From contig NZ_KZ319371.1 in NCBI RefSeq assembly GCF_002744715.1, positions 1 through 64,000 of the forward strand: a stretch of 64,000 nucleotides of DNA. The letters are read 5' to 3'. This document shows, piece by piece, positions 7,248 to 16,320 of the stretch. Within the stretch, counting starts at the first letter, position 1; each line of letters begins with the position of its first letter. This DNA is from Marinobacter profundi (GTDB lineage: Bacteria > Pseudomonadota > Gammaproteobacteria > Pseudomonadales > Oleiphilaceae). The notes under the pieces were generated by a model. That model did not search any database and was not told the origin of the DNA. It worked only from the letters and a program-made list of their open reading frames with translations. Position numbers and translations under genes: made by a program.

Positions 7248-9391
7248 GCAACATCACCCTCACAGGCACAGGCTTTCATGGCGCAAGTTCCATCCGGTTG
7301 ACGCCCGCATTGCTTTACGAAAGCAACGTCTTTGCCGGCTGCTGACCTCAGCGCCTGAACCGACGCGGGAGCAGGCCCCGCCGCCACCCAGGTTCCAGTT
7401 TCCGCCAGCTGCGCGGTCTCAACTCCTGGCGACTCGTGTTCAGCAACCAAGGCCGGCTTGGTCGGAGCCTGCACGGAGACCCCACTGCCACTCCCAGGCC
7501 CACCCCCAGAGTTCATCCTTACCAGCGGCCCGCACACCGTCACCCCACTCGGGTCCACCTTCACATAGCTGCCACCCGCCTTCAGAGTCACCTCGGCACC
7601 CGCCTCAATCACAATCTTCATGCCGGCCTTGTGGTGGATTTCCGTCCCTGCTTCCACCAGCTGGTTCTTGCCCTGCCTACTGTGGTGGCTGCCGTTTACG
7701 GTCAGGCTGTAGTCGCCGCCGATGCTTTCGCGGTGTTCGCCGTCGGTGGTGTGGTGGCTGTTGCCCCTGGTGTGGCTGAAGCGGTTGTTTTCCACCGTCA
7801 GGTGGCTGTCGTTCCTGATGACTTCGGTGCGGTTGTGTTCGGTGAGCAGGTCCAGGTCTTTCTGGGCGTGAACGTATATCTGTTCCTGGCCCGCTTCGTC
7901 TTCAAACCGCAGTTCGTTGCTGCCCTCGCCCTTGTGGGTTTTGGTTTTCAGGGTGGTGCGGGTTTTGTGTTCCGGCAGCGCATAAGGCGGTGTGTTGGTG
8001 GCGTGGTAGGTGCGGCCGGTGATGATGGGCTGGTCCGGGTCGCCGTCCAGGAAGGATACGATAACCTCGTGGCCGATTCTCGGCAGCGCCATGAAGCCGT
8101 ATTGGCCGCCGGCCCAGCCCTGAGCGACGCGCAGCCAGGCGCTGCTGTGTTCGTCGTTCTTCTTGCTCTCTGACTCTGCTGGCCGCAGGCGCCGATCCCA
8201 GGGGAAACGGACTTTTACCCGGCCGTACTGGTCGCAGTGGATTTCCTCGCCCTCCGGTCCGGTAACGATGGCCATCTGGGGGCCATCCATCAGCGGTTTG
8301 TGGTCACACAGGGGGCGCCAGGTCTTGTCGGCGGGAATGGCACTGAAGTCGTTGTGGTAGCTGGTGGGCTCGCTGCCGCCCTCTTCTTCCAGGGCCTGGG
8401 GCTGTTTGCCGGTGTGGGTAATGGCGGTCAGCAGCCACTCCCGGTTCAGGCCCTGGTTGTCGTGACCTTGCAGCGCCACCTTGGCGCCCGGGGTGAAATC
8501 CGGGCGGTTGCTTTGGCCCTGGCCCATCGATGCGTCGTTTCTGAGGGCATCCAGTTTGCTCTGGGTGAACGGCTGGCCGCTGGCGTCAGCCTTGTAGCGA
8601 CCGGGATAGTCGTAGTGCTGGTAGTCTTCCCGGTGGTTCACACGACCGGCACTGTGTTCGTGCATCAGGGCATAGGCCGGGTTCTTGAAGGTGTAGTCCT
8701 TCATGACCACGGAAGCGGCTTTTACCCGTTCTTGGTAGGCGAACCGGAACACGCAGGCCTGCTTGGTACTGCCACCGGCCCTGGTGTTGCAAGTTACCGG
8801 GTCGAGCTTCGGGGCATGGCCATGATGGTCCGCGAGGATCAACGCGGGTTGTACTTCGCCATCGACACTGCCGTGCTGGTAGCGGTAGTGCCAGCCCTCT
8901 TCGGCGGCCAGGCGCTCGATGAACTGCAGGTCGGTTTCCCGGTGCTGGACGCAGTATTCCCGTTCTTCCGGCGGACGTTTCAGGTCAAAGACGGTATCCA
9001 CAATGCCCCGCTCTTCCAGCAGGGTGTGCACGATGGTGTCGGTGGTTTGCGTCTGGAAGATGCGGCTGTTGTGCATCAGGCCCAGGCGCCAGAGCGGGGG
9101 CTGGATGACCAGCTCATAGCGGGTACGGCGGTGGCCGGTATCACCCCGGGTAAATTCGCTGACCACACCGGTGAAGCGACGCAGCAGCTGGCCGTCCTGC
9201 CATATCACCAGGTCCACCGGATGCTCCAGCACCGCGCCGGGGACTACCGAACGGTCACTGCTGGCCAGCTCAAGGCGGCCCTGAAACAACGAGGAGAGGC
9301 CCTCAGTCAGCGCAAAGCCGACTACGGCAAAATGATCAGAGGGGAAATCACCGATACGGGCGGTGAACTGCAGTCCGCTTGCCTGGGGCAT
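7244..9391 (-). CDS. vgrG: Type VI secretion spike protein VgrG
   Basis: 715 residues. Residues 1-380 are the gp27-like baseplate half. The gp5-like OB fold contains GEEIHCDQYGRVKVRFPW (about 381-398) and GHEVIVSFLDGDPDQP (440-455). Residues about 500-625 form the repetitive beta-helix needle. After it comes a Gly/Ser linker and an 80-residue tail ending with four cysteines at 695, 703, 708 and 710. No PAAR gene is present in the window, so the Cys-rich tail may cap the spike or dock the cargo. AAGGA lies eight bases before the ATG. No Hcp, sheath or TssJKLM genes are nearby, so this is an orphan VgrG island that must use machinery encoded elsewhere. Confidence 0.95.
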   Translation of the reverse strand: MPQASGLQFTARIGDFPSDHFAVVGFALTEGLSSLFQGRLELASSDRSVVPGAVLEHPVDLVIWQDGQLLRRFTGVVSEFTRGDTGHRRTRYELVIQPPLWRLGLMHNSRIFQTQTTDTIVHTLLEERGIVDTVFDLKRPPEEREYCVQHRETDLQFIERLAAEEGWHYRYQHGSVDGEVQPALILADHHGHAPKLDPVTCNTRAGGSTKQACVFRFAYQERVKAASVVMKDYTFKNPAYALMHEHSAGRVNHREDYQHYDYPGRYKADASGQPFTQSKLDALRNDASMGQGQSNRPDFTPGAKVALQGHDNQGLNREWLLTAITHTGKQPQALEEEGGSEPTSYHNDFSAIPADKTWRPLCDHKPLMDGPQMAIVTGPEGEEIHCDQYGRVKVRFPWDRRLRPAESESKKNDEHSSAWLRVAQGWAGGQYGFMALPRIGHEVIVSFLDGDPDQPIITGRTYHATNTPPYALPEHKTRTTLKTKTHKGEGSNELRFEDEAGQEQIYVHAQKDLDLLTEHNRTEVIRNDSHLTVENNRFSHTRGNSHHTTDGEHRESIGGDYSLTVNGSHHSRQGKNQLVEAGTEIHHKAGMKIVIEAGAEVTLKAGGSYVKVDPSGVTVCGPLVRMNSGGGPGSGSGVSVQAPTKPALVAEHESPGVETAQLAETGTWVAAGPAPASVQALRSAAGKDVAFVKQCGRQPDGTCAMKACACEGDVA

Positions 9392-9395
9392 GTCT

Positions 9396-9542
9396 TCAGT
9401 CCTTGAAGTCTTGATTCGTTCCGTTGAACCCGGCGGGCCCTGCCATCCAGTCCTTGATGACGCTGCCCGTTAACCGGCTCGGAAAGTACCAGCCCTTGGC
9501 GGAAAAATCCAGTAACCGGGCACCGCTATCGTACCCGGTTCA
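9396..9542 (-). pseudogene. 3' remnant of an unknown gene upstream of vgrG
   Basis: Reading toward vgrG, a frame of about 46 codons free of stops follows an in-frame TGA at 9540-9542. It has no start codon near its beginning. It encodes GARLLDFSAKGWYFPSRLTG and then SVIKDWMAGPAGFNGTNQ, with natural amino-acid composition and G/C-rich third positions, and ends in TGA four bases before the vgrG ATG. That spacing, with the vgrG ribosome binding site inside the last codons, is what the last gene before vgrG in an operon would look like. The 5' part is missing and mmsB ends only about 17 bases beyond. I read it as a truncated gene left by recombination. I do not recognise the family. Confidence 0.45.
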
Positions 9543-9559
9543 CACTGCTTGCTAACCCT

Positions 9560-10447
9560 TCATTCCGGCTTGTACAAACGCTGGATGCTGGAGAAATCCA
9601 GCGTGCCATTGCCCTGACCGGCGTGGAGCTGGAACAGGTTGCGGGCAAGGGCCCCCATGGGAATCGAGGCTTGATTCTTGACGGCATTATCAAAGGCCAG
9701 GCCCAGATCCTTGGTCATCAGGTTAACCAGGAATCCGCCCTCGTAACCGCGGGATGCGGGGACACCTTCCATCACACCCGGCCATGGGTTGTAGACGTTC
9801 AGCGCCCAGTTACCACCGGAGCTCTGCTTCATGATCTCCGACAGTACGGCGGGATCCAGGCCATTCTTTACCCCCAGCGCCAGGGCCTCGCTGGTGCCTG
9901 CCATCAGAATGGCCAGCAACATGTTGTTGCAGATTTTGGCGACCTGGCCGGAGCCGTGTTCGCCGGCATGGAAGATGTTCTTGCCCATGGCTTCGAGGAT
10001 CGGTCGGGCCTTGCCGAAGGTTTCTTCCGCACCGCCGCAGATGAAGGTCAGTGTCCCCGCCTTGGCACCGCCGACCCCCCCGGAGACCGGCGCGTCCATA
10101 AACGGGATATCCCGGGCCTTTGCCGCCTCGGCCACACCCCGGGCAGTCTCCGGGGCGATAGTGGAGGAATCGATGACGAGGGTACCCGCCGGCAACGTCG
10201 CCAGCAGACCGTTATCGCCCAGATACACGGCTTCCACGTGTTGCCCTGCGGGCAACATGGTGATCACACACTCCGCACCGCTGACAGCTTGCTGTGCCGA
10301 ATCGGCGGTTTTGGCGCCTTCTGCCACCAGCGCGCTCACGGCATCTTTCGACAGGTCGAAGACCGTCACGTCGTGCCCGGCTTTCACCAGGTTGCTGGCC
10401 ATGGGGCCACCCATGTTGCCCAGACCGATGAAGGTAATTGTTGCCAT
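9560..10447 (-). CDS. mmsB: 3-hydroxyisobutyrate dehydrogenase
   Basis: 295 residues from the ATG at 10447, which has GGGGAAGAG upstream. It oxidises 3-hydroxyisobutyrate to methylmalonate semialdehyde with NAD in valine breakdown. The dinucleotide loop FIGLGNMGGPMASNL is at residues 5-19, the substrate loop DAPVSGGVGGAKAGTL is near 118, and the catalytic-lysine region KICNNML lies further on. Length and motifs are typical. It is the last gene of the five-gene mms cluster and feeds its product to MmsA at the other end of the operon. A longer reading frame to 10564 overlaps the preceding gene and is not used. Confidence 0.95.
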   Translation of the reverse strand: MATITFIGLGNMGGPMASNLVKAGHDVTVFDLSKDAVSALVAEGAKTADSAQQAVSGAECVITMLPAGQHVEAVYLGDNGLLATLPAGTLVIDSSTIAPETARGVAEAAKARDIPFMDAPVSGGVGGAKAGTLTFICGGAEETFGKARPILEAMGKNIFHAGEHGSGQVAKICNNMLLAILMAGTSEALALGVKNGLDPAVLSEIMKQSSGGNWALNVYNPWPGVMEGVPASRGYEGGFLVNLMTKDLGLAFDNAVKNQASIPMGALARNLFQLHAGQGNGTLDFSSIQRLYKPE

Positions 10448-10508
10448 ATCTCTTCCCCTTTCTTGTTGTATTCGATCGAGCGGACCGCCAGCCATGGCGG
10501 TCCGTCGG

Positions 10509-11582
10509 CTATGGTTTGAAAAAGTCGTCAATCCACGCACTGTCCATTTCTGCCAGCGAGGCATAGTGCCAACGGGGTTGCTGATCCTTGTCGATCAGCA
10601 AAGCCCGGATACCTTCGGCAAACTCCCCCTTACTCAGGCAGTTGCGTGACAGCACCAGCTCCTTGTCGAGTACTTCGCGCAGGCTGTCGTGCCGGCAGCC
10701 CTGCAAATGACGCCAGACCAGGGCCAGCGAGGTGGGCGAAGCATTGGCCAGTGACCGGGTTGCTTTGGCAACCCAACCCTCGCCACCGGCGAGTTCACCC
10801 AGTTGACGGATGACTGCATCCAGCGAGTCGGCATCCGTCACCCGGTTGATCTCGTCGTAATGAGTGCGCACCGGGGACTCCGGCAGGGCGTCGGCACTCT
10901 GTTGTTCGTACTGTCGCAAGACACTGCTGACGACACCGTGGGCATCCTCGCCCAGCCAGCTGCGCTGTTTGAGTTCGGTGACGACCGCCGGTTTCAGCTC
11001 ATGCCGGATAAAGCGATCGGCCAGCCCGACAAACAGCGCATCTGCGCCGTTCATCCGGGCACCGGTCAGCCCCAGAAACAATCCGGTGCGGCCGGGGGTG
11101 CGGTTGAGGAACCAGCCCGCCCCCACGTCCGGGTAGAGACCGATGGTGATCTCGGGCATGGCCAGCCTGGAACCTTCGGTAACCACACGGTGCGACGCAC
11201 CTTCCATGATGCCCATGCCACCGCCCATGACAATGCCATGACCCCAGCACACCACCGGTTTGGGAAAGGTGTGAATCAGGTAATCCAGCTGGTATTCCTC
11301 GGCGAAGAACGTTTCGCCGGCGCTGACCGCCTGCGGTTCGGTCATGCTGCGATACAGCGCCACAATGTCACCACCGGCGCAGAATGCCTTGTCGCCTTCG
11401 GCTTCCAGCCATACCGCCCCGACGCGGTCATCCTCCGCCCAGCGCCGCAGTTGCGGGGTCAGCAGGCGAATCATCTCCAGCGACAGCGAATTGAGCGCCT
11501 TGGGGGCATTCAGTCTCGCCACGGCAATCAGGGTGCCGTCGGCCGTTTGCCATTCTTCAAAAATGATGGGTTGATCACTCAT
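10509..11582 (-). CDS. 3-hydroxyisobutyryl-CoA hydrolase (crotonase fold)
   Basis: 357 residues from the ATG at 11582. It is a crotonase-fold protein with the extended C-terminus of HIBCH enzymes. FCAGGDIVALY gives the oxyanion region, and GIVMGGGMGIM, MPEITIGLYPDVGAGWFL carry the family's catalytic Glu and Asp. The enzyme releases free 3-hydroxyisobutyrate from its CoA ester, the step between the enoyl-CoA hydratase upstream and MmsB downstream. Its position in the operon matches the pathway order. The ATG at 11660 would overlap the neighbouring gene and lacks support. Confidence 0.93.
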   Translation of the reverse strand: MSDQPIIFEEWQTADGTLIAVARLNAPKALNSLSLEMIRLLTPQLRRWAEDDRVGAVWLEAEGDKAFCAGGDIVALYRSMTEPQAVSAGETFFAEEYQLDYLIHTFPKPVVCWGHGIVMGGGMGIMEGASHRVVTEGSRLAMPEITIGLYPDVGAGWFLNRTPGRTGLFLGLTGARMNGADALFVGLADRFIRHELKPAVVTELKQRSWLGEDAHGVVSSVLRQYEQQSADALPESPVRTHYDEINRVTDADSLDAVIRQLGELAGGEGWVAKATRSLANASPTSLALVWRHLQGCRHDSLREVLDKELVLSRNCLSKGEFAEGIRALLIDKDQQPRWHYASLAEMDSAWIDDFFKP

Positions 11583-11616
11583 AACAGGTCCTTCGTCCGT
11601 TGCCCGGCAGCAGCTA

Positions 11617-12396
11617 TCAGCGGTTTTTCCACTCTGGCTTGCGCTTGTCGAGAAACGCATTCACGCCCTCTTTCTGGTCTTCGGTGGAGAACAGCTCCAC
11701 GAACAACTCCCGCTCCATCCGCCAGGCATCGGAATGACTCCGGCCATCGCGGGCGCTCATTACCAGGGTTTTGCAGCGGGCGATGGAAGACGGGCTTTGC
11801 TTGCAGGCCATTTCCGCCAGCTCCAGCGCCTTTTCCAGACTTTGGCCGGAGGGCACCACTTCTTCAACGAGGCCAATCTGCAAGGCCTTGTCGGCCCGGA
11901 CCCGTTCCCCACACAGGATCATCCGCTTGGCCCAGCCCTCGCCGACCAGCCACGGCAGGTTCTGGGTGCCACCGGCACAGGGCAGCAGTCCCACCCCGGC
12001 TTCGGGCAGCGCCATCTGGGCATGTTCTTCGGCAATACGGATATCACAGGCCAAGGCGCATTCCAGACCGCCACCCATGGCGTAGCCGTTAATCGCGGCA
12101 ATGGAAACGCCGCGGAACCGGGTCAGCGCAGCGAAAGCCTCACCAAAGGCCTGTGCCATCTCGTTGGCACGGGCTTTATCGCCATCCGCAAAGGTCTTGA
12201 GGTCGGCGCCGGCGGAAAAGAACTTCTCACCCTGCCCTGTCACCACCAGGGCGAAGATATTCCGGTCAGCGTTAAGCTCCCGGATGGTTTCCTGCAATGC
12301 CGGCAGGGACTCCGCGGTCCAGGTGTTGGCCGGCGGATTGTTGATCGTCAGTACCGCAACGTGGCCGCGTTTTTCAAGCTGAATCAGGTCACTCAT
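11617..12396 (-). CDS. Enoyl-CoA hydratase (methacrylyl-CoA hydration)
   Basis: 259 residues with the crotonase signature: FFSAGADLKTF for the oxyanion hole, then IAAINGYAMGGGLECALACD and LPEAGVGLLPCAGGTQNLP. One of the two usual catalytic acids is visible (E in LPEAGVG), while the second appears replaced by Cys-Ala near GLLPCAGG. The enzyme may therefore depend on one Glu or act on an unusual substrate. In this operon the expected reaction is hydration of methacrylyl-CoA to 3-hydroxyisobutyryl-CoA, between the acyl-CoA dehydrogenase and the hydrolase. Confidence 0.92.
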   Translation of the reverse strand: MSDLIQLEKRGHVAVLTINNPPANTWTAESLPALQETIRELNADRNIFALVVTGQGEKFFSAGADLKTFADGDKARANEMAQAFGEAFAALTRFRGVSIAAINGYAMGGGLECALACDIRIAEEHAQMALPEAGVGLLPCAGGTQNLPWLVGEGWAKRMILCGERVRADKALQIGLVEEVVPSGQSLEKALELAEMACKQSPSSIARCKTLVMSARDGRSHSDAWRMERELFVELFSTEDQKEGVNAFLDKRKPEWKNR

Positions 12397-12434
12397 GCTG
12401 TTTCTCCCGTTATCCTTGCGGTGTGGGTGTTTGA

Positions 12435-13601
12435 TTACTGGATCGCCTCGACCACACCGTCATCCAGCAGGCGGCGCGCCACGATCAGGCGCATGATTTC
12501 GTTGGTGCCTTCCAGAATCTGGTGTACCCGCAAGTCCCGCACATAGCGTTCGAGCGGGTATTCGCGGATGTAGCCATAACCGCCGTGCAGTTGCAGGGCG
12601 TCGTTCACCACCTCAAAACAGGCGTCGGTGGCAAAGCGCTTGGCCATCGCACAGTGCAAGGTGGCTTCGGGATCCTTTTGGTCGAGTTTGAACGCGCCCA
12701 GTCGCACTATCTGGCGTGCGGCAACCAGATTGGTCGCCATGTCGGCCAGCTTGAACTGCAAGGCCTGGAACGCGGCCAGGGGTTTGCCGAATTGCTCACG
12801 CTCGTGCATGTAATTGCGGGCGCGCAGCAGGGCTGCCTGGGCGCCACCCAGGGAACAGGTGGCGATGTTGAGGCGGCCGCCATCCAGGCCTTTCATCGCA
12901 ATCGCAAAGCCATCGCCCTCTTCGCCAACCCGGTTAGACGCGGGAATGCGCACATTCTCCAGGCTGACCATACGGGTAGGCTGGCTGTGCCACCCCATTT
13001 TCTCTTCGTTTTTGCCGTAGGAAATACCCTCGGCATCGGCCGGAATCACGAACGTCGAGATACCTTTGGCACCGCTGTCCGGGGACCCGGTCCGCGCCAT
13101 CAGCACCAGGATATCGGTGCTGCCGGCACCGGAGATAAACATCTTGCTGCCATTGATTACGTAGCTGTCGCCATCCCGAACCGCTTTGGTACGCAGGCTT
13201 GCGGCATCCGACCCGGCACCCGGTTCGGTCAGGCAGTAGGACGCCAGCCATTCACCGCTGGCAAGCTTCGGCACGATCTCCTGCCTGAGGTCGTCCGCCG
13301 CAAAACTGGCCACCATCCAGGTCGCCATGTTGTGAATGGTGATGAAGGCCGCTGTGGACGGACAGGCCGCTGCCAGCTCTTCCACGATCACCGAGGTATC
13401 GAGCCGGGAAAGCCCCATACCGCCCAATGACTCTGGCGTATACAGGCCCATGAAGCCCATTTCGCCGGCTTCCTTCATTACCTCGACCGGAAAGATGTGC
13501 TCGTCATCCCATTGCGCGGCAAACGGTGCCATGGATTTCTCAGCAAACGCCCGCGCGGCTTCGCGGAATGCCAGCTGGTCCTCGGTAAGGTTAAAGTCCA
13601 T
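12435..13601 (-). CDS. Acyl-CoA dehydrogenase, probably isobutyryl-CoA specific
   Basis: 388 residues from the ATG at 13601 (MDFNLTEDQLAF). It has the flavoprotein signatures YCLTEPGAGSDAASL and the C-terminal HQILEGTNEIMRLIVAR. The family oxidises acyl-CoA to 2-enoyl-CoA and passes electrons to ETF. Placement between mmsA and the enoyl-CoA hydratase, with no other fatty-acid genes, points to isobutyryl-CoA to methacrylyl-CoA, the first committed dehydrogenation of the valine branch. Substrate is inferred from context. Confidence 0.93.
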   Translation of the reverse strand: MDFNLTEDQLAFREAARAFAEKSMAPFAAQWDDEHIFPVEVMKEAGEMGFMGLYTPESLGGMGLSRLDTSVIVEELAAACPSTAAFITIHNMATWMVASFAADDLRQEIVPKLASGEWLASYCLTEPGAGSDAASLRTKAVRDGDSYVINGSKMFISGAGSTDILVLMARTGSPDSGAKGISTFVIPADAEGISYGKNEEKMGWHSQPTRMVSLENVRIPASNRVGEEGDGFAIAMKGLDGGRLNIATCSLGGAQAALLRARNYMHEREQFGKPLAAFQALQFKLADMATNLVAARQIVRLGAFKLDQKDPEATLHCAMAKRFATDACFEVVNDALQLHGGYGYIREYPLERYVRDLRVHQILEGTNEIMRLIVARRLLDDGVVEAIQ

Positions 13602-13690
13602 TGAATCACTCCGGATCTGATAAACCTGGCCGTCGGCAGGAAAAAGGGGCCGGAAGCGACTCCGGCCCAACCATCCCCACGTTCAACCAA

Positions 13691-15181
13691 TCAACGCAAC
13701 TGGATAGAGAAGTTCGCCTCGGAGGTTGCCTCACTGGAGAACCAGCGCGAGGTCACAGTCTTGGTCTCGGTGTAGAACCGCACTGCCTGCTTGCCGTAGG
13801 CGTGCTGGTCACCGTAGAAGGAGCCCTTCCAGCCGGTGAAGGAGAAGAACGGCAGGGGCACCGGAATCGGAATGTTCACCCCGACCTGGCCCACGTCGAT
13901 CTCATGCTGGAAGCGGCGGGCAGCACCACCGGAGTTGGTGAAGATGGAAGTACCGTTGCCATAGGGGCTGTCATTGATCAGCTCGATGGCCTCTCCCAGA
14001 CTGTCCACTTCCATACAGGCAAGTACCGGCCCAAAGATTTCTTCCTTGTAGATGTCCATCCCGGTGGTCACGCCGGAGAACAGCGTCGGACCAACCCAGT
14101 TGCCATCGGGCAGACCGTCGACGGTGCAGTTGCGCCCGTCCAGCAGCAGATTCGCCCCCTGGGCTTCGCCCGTCGCGATCAGCGATTCGATGCGATCCTT
14201 GGCCTTGGCACTGATGATCGGGCCATAACTGGCGCCGGAGTCGTTCCATGCGCCGGGACGGACCTTGGCCATCGCATCCTTCAGTTCCGGAATCCACTGC
14301 TGGGCTTCACCAACAAAGACCGCCACGGAGATCGCCATGCAGCGCTGGCCGGCGGCCCCGACGGAAGCACCTACCAGGGCGTTGATGACCTGCTGCTTGT
14401 CAGCATCCGGCATGATCACCATGTGGTTCTTGGCACCGGCAAAGCTCTGGACACGCTTCATGTTGCGGGTACCGGTTTCATAGATATACCGGCCCACCGG
14501 TACCGAACCCACGAAGGAAACCGCCTTGATGGCCGGGTCGGTCAGCAGGGTATCCACCTGCTCCTTGCCACCGTGAACCACCTGCAGCACTCCCTTGGGG
14601 GCACCGGCGTGTTCGAACAGCTCGGCAAGGCGCATCGGTGTCAGCGGATCCTGTTCGGACGGCTTGAGAATAAAGGTGTTACCGCAGGCAATCGCCATCG
14701 GGAACATCCACAGGGGAATCATCGCGGGGAAGTTGAACGGTGTAATACCGGCACACACACCCAGGGGCTGGATCCAGGAGTGAGTATCCACTTCCCGTGC
14801 CACGTTCTCGACGGTCTCACCCATCATCAGGGAAGCAACGTTGGCGGCATGCTCAACCACCTCGATACCACGCCAGATATCGCCTTTGGCATCCTCAAAG
14901 GTCTTGCCGGTTTCCTGGGACAGAATTTCGGCGATCTCGTCGTGGTGTTCTTTCAACAGTGCCTGATACCGCAGCATGACCCGGGCGCGCTCGGAAACCG
15001 GCACTTCCTTCCAGGTCTTGAACACTTCACTGGCGTATTTGATGGCCTGTTCCATTTCCGCGTGGGTGGTGCACGGAGCCTTGGCAATCACTTCGTTGGT
15101 GGCTGGATTGGTGACATCGATCCATTCGCTGGTCTGGCTCTGGATGAATTCACCGGCAAGGTACAGCGGTACATTTTTCAT
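13691..15181 (-). CDS. mmsA: Methylmalonate-semialdehyde dehydrogenase (CoA-acylating)
   Basis: 496 residues of aldehyde dehydrogenase fold, typical MmsA length. It converts methylmalonate semialdehyde plus CoA and NAD to propionyl-CoA and CO2. Visible motifs are [13 protein letters not shown], the cofactor loop [13 protein letters not shown], the nucleophile region GQRCMAISV (Cys near residue 285), and [13 protein letters not shown]. It is the first gene of the minus-strand operon and is divergent from the AraC-type regulator across 160 bases, the same layout as P. aeruginosa mmsR-mmsAB. Confidence 0.96.
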   Translation of the reverse strand: MKNVPLYLAGEFIQSQTSEWIDVTNPATNEVIAKAPCTTHAEMEQAIKYASEVFKTWKEVPVSERARVMLRYQALLKEHHDEIAEILSQETGKTFEDAKGDIWRGIEVVEHAANVASLMMGETVENVAREVDTHSWIQPLGVCAGITPFNFPAMIPLWMFPMAIACGNTFILKPSEQDPLTPMRLAELFEHAGAPKGVLQVVHGGKEQVDTLLTDPAIKAVSFVGSVPVGRYIYETGTRNMKRVQSFAGAKNHMVIMPDADKQQVINALVGASVGAAGQRCMAISVAVFVGEAQQWIPELKDAMAKVRPGAWNDSGASYGPIISAKAKDRIESLIATGEAQGANLLLDGRNCTVDGLPDGNWVGPTLFSGVTTGMDIYKEEIFGPVLACMEVDSLGEAIELINDSPYGNGTSIFTNSGGAARRFQHEIDVGQVGVNIPIPVPLPFFSFTGWKGSFYGDQHAYGKQAVRFYTETKTVTSRWFSSEATSEANFSIQLR

Positions 15182-15341
15182 AATGAAGTCCCTGTTTGTT
15201 GTTATGCGGGAAGCCGATCAAAACCCGACGGGCTTCGACCACGATGGCAAAAATCGTAGCACGGGTTCTGGCATCCTGCGATTGACTAAATTTCGCCCGT
15301 GATGGATTATTTTTCGATTACCAACCAAAGCGAACCGCGCA

Positions 15342-16217
15342 ATGCCCCAGACATCCCAATGGCCGGTGCCGGCCGACAGCGTACGCTACGTAGTGCCGGA
15401 GCCGATTATTCGCCAACTGGCGAGCCACCCGCTGACCCGGGAGCTGTATCCGCTGGCATTCGGCCACTACCGCAAGGCAGCCGGGCATCACATGCACCGG
15501 GAACACCACCGCGATAATCTTTTGATCTACTGCACGGAAGGCAAGGCATTTCTCAATGTCTGCGGCGAACCCCACGTGGTACAGCCCGGCGACCTGTTGC
15601 TGCTGCCTGCCGGAGCCAGCCATCGCTACACCGCTGACCCGGACAATCCCTGGACCATTCACTGGGTCCATTACACCGGCCCGCTCGCCGAGGAGTTCCG
15701 CAACTATATGGGGTTCGGGGGCAGCACCAGGATTCGCCATCTTGGCCGTCAGCCTCGCCTGCTGGTGGATTTTAACGGTTTGCTGTCTGTCCGGCAGACC
15801 GGCTTCCGCACCCGCGGCCTGATCCATGCCGCCAACCGGCTGCGCCAGCTGATGGCTGCAGTTCCGCTGAACGCAGACGAAGCCGGACTCCAGCGCCAGA
15901 GCGAGCTGGAGACGATCCACAATTACATGCGCGAGCACCTGGAGGAGCGCCTCAGCCTGGAGCAGCTGGCCGAACTTGCCGGCCTGTCGCCGGCCCACTT
16001 TGCCACCCGTTACCGGTCGCAGACCGGCACCTCCCCCATCCAGCATTTCCTCCACCTCAAGGTGGAGCGGGCCTGCCAGATGCTGGATACCAGCAGCCTG
16101 AGTTTTGCGGACATCAGTCGCCGTCTTGGCTATGACGACGCCTACTATTTTTCGCGATTGTTCAAAAAGGTCATGGGCCAGTCGCCCCGGGACTACCGCA
16201 ATACCGCCCGCCATTAA
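15342..16217 (+). CDS. mmsR: AraC/XylS family regulator, MmsR-like
   Basis: 291 residues. The N-terminal half is a cupin-like sensor domain (HHMHREHHRDNLLIYC, QPGDLLLLPAG). The C-terminal ~100 residues contain two helix-turn-helix motifs (LSLEQLAELAGLSPAHFATRY and LSFADISRRLGYDDAYYFSRL) followed by PRDYR, the AraC signature. It lies divergently from mmsA, as MmsR does in Pseudomonas, where it activates the mms operon in response to valine-pathway intermediates. Activation of the five-gene operon here is inferred from that layout. Confidence 0.88.
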   Translation: MPQTSQWPVPADSVRYVVPEPIIRQLASHPLTRELYPLAFGHYRKAAGHHMHREHHRDNLLIYCTEGKAFLNVCGEPHVVQPGDLLLLPAGASHRYTADPDNPWTIHWVHYTGPLAEEFRNYMGFGGSTRIRHLGRQPRLLVDFNGLLSVRQTGFRTRGLIHAANRLRQLMAAVPLNADEAGLQRQSELETIHNYMREHLEERLSLEQLAELAGLSPAHFATRYRSQTGTSPIQHFLHLKVERACQMLDTSSLSFADISRRLGYDDAYYFSRLFKKVMGQSPRDYRNTARH

Positions 16218-16320
16218 ACCCGGCGTCCGGGGCCAGATTTCATCCTGCCGCCTTCTACGACTTTTGTTGTAGGCGATGAAACGCTACGCTTGGCAAATAA
16301 CAACTTCTCCAGAGCGAGCC

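Noticed and set aside
7244-9391. vgrG considered as part of a full type VI cluster
   Set aside because: No Hcp, sheath, baseplate or membrane-complex genes are visible on either side; only the spike and cargo genes are here.
8237-9406. 389-codon plus-strand frame opposite vgrG
   Set aside because: It is the antisense of a certain vgrG. Its product is Val/Gly-rich with no domain, and has no ribosome binding site.
13601-15259. 552-codon plus-strand frame opposite mmsA
   Set aside because: Antisense of a firm mmsA. Its His/Gly-rich composition is typical of high-G+C shadow frames.
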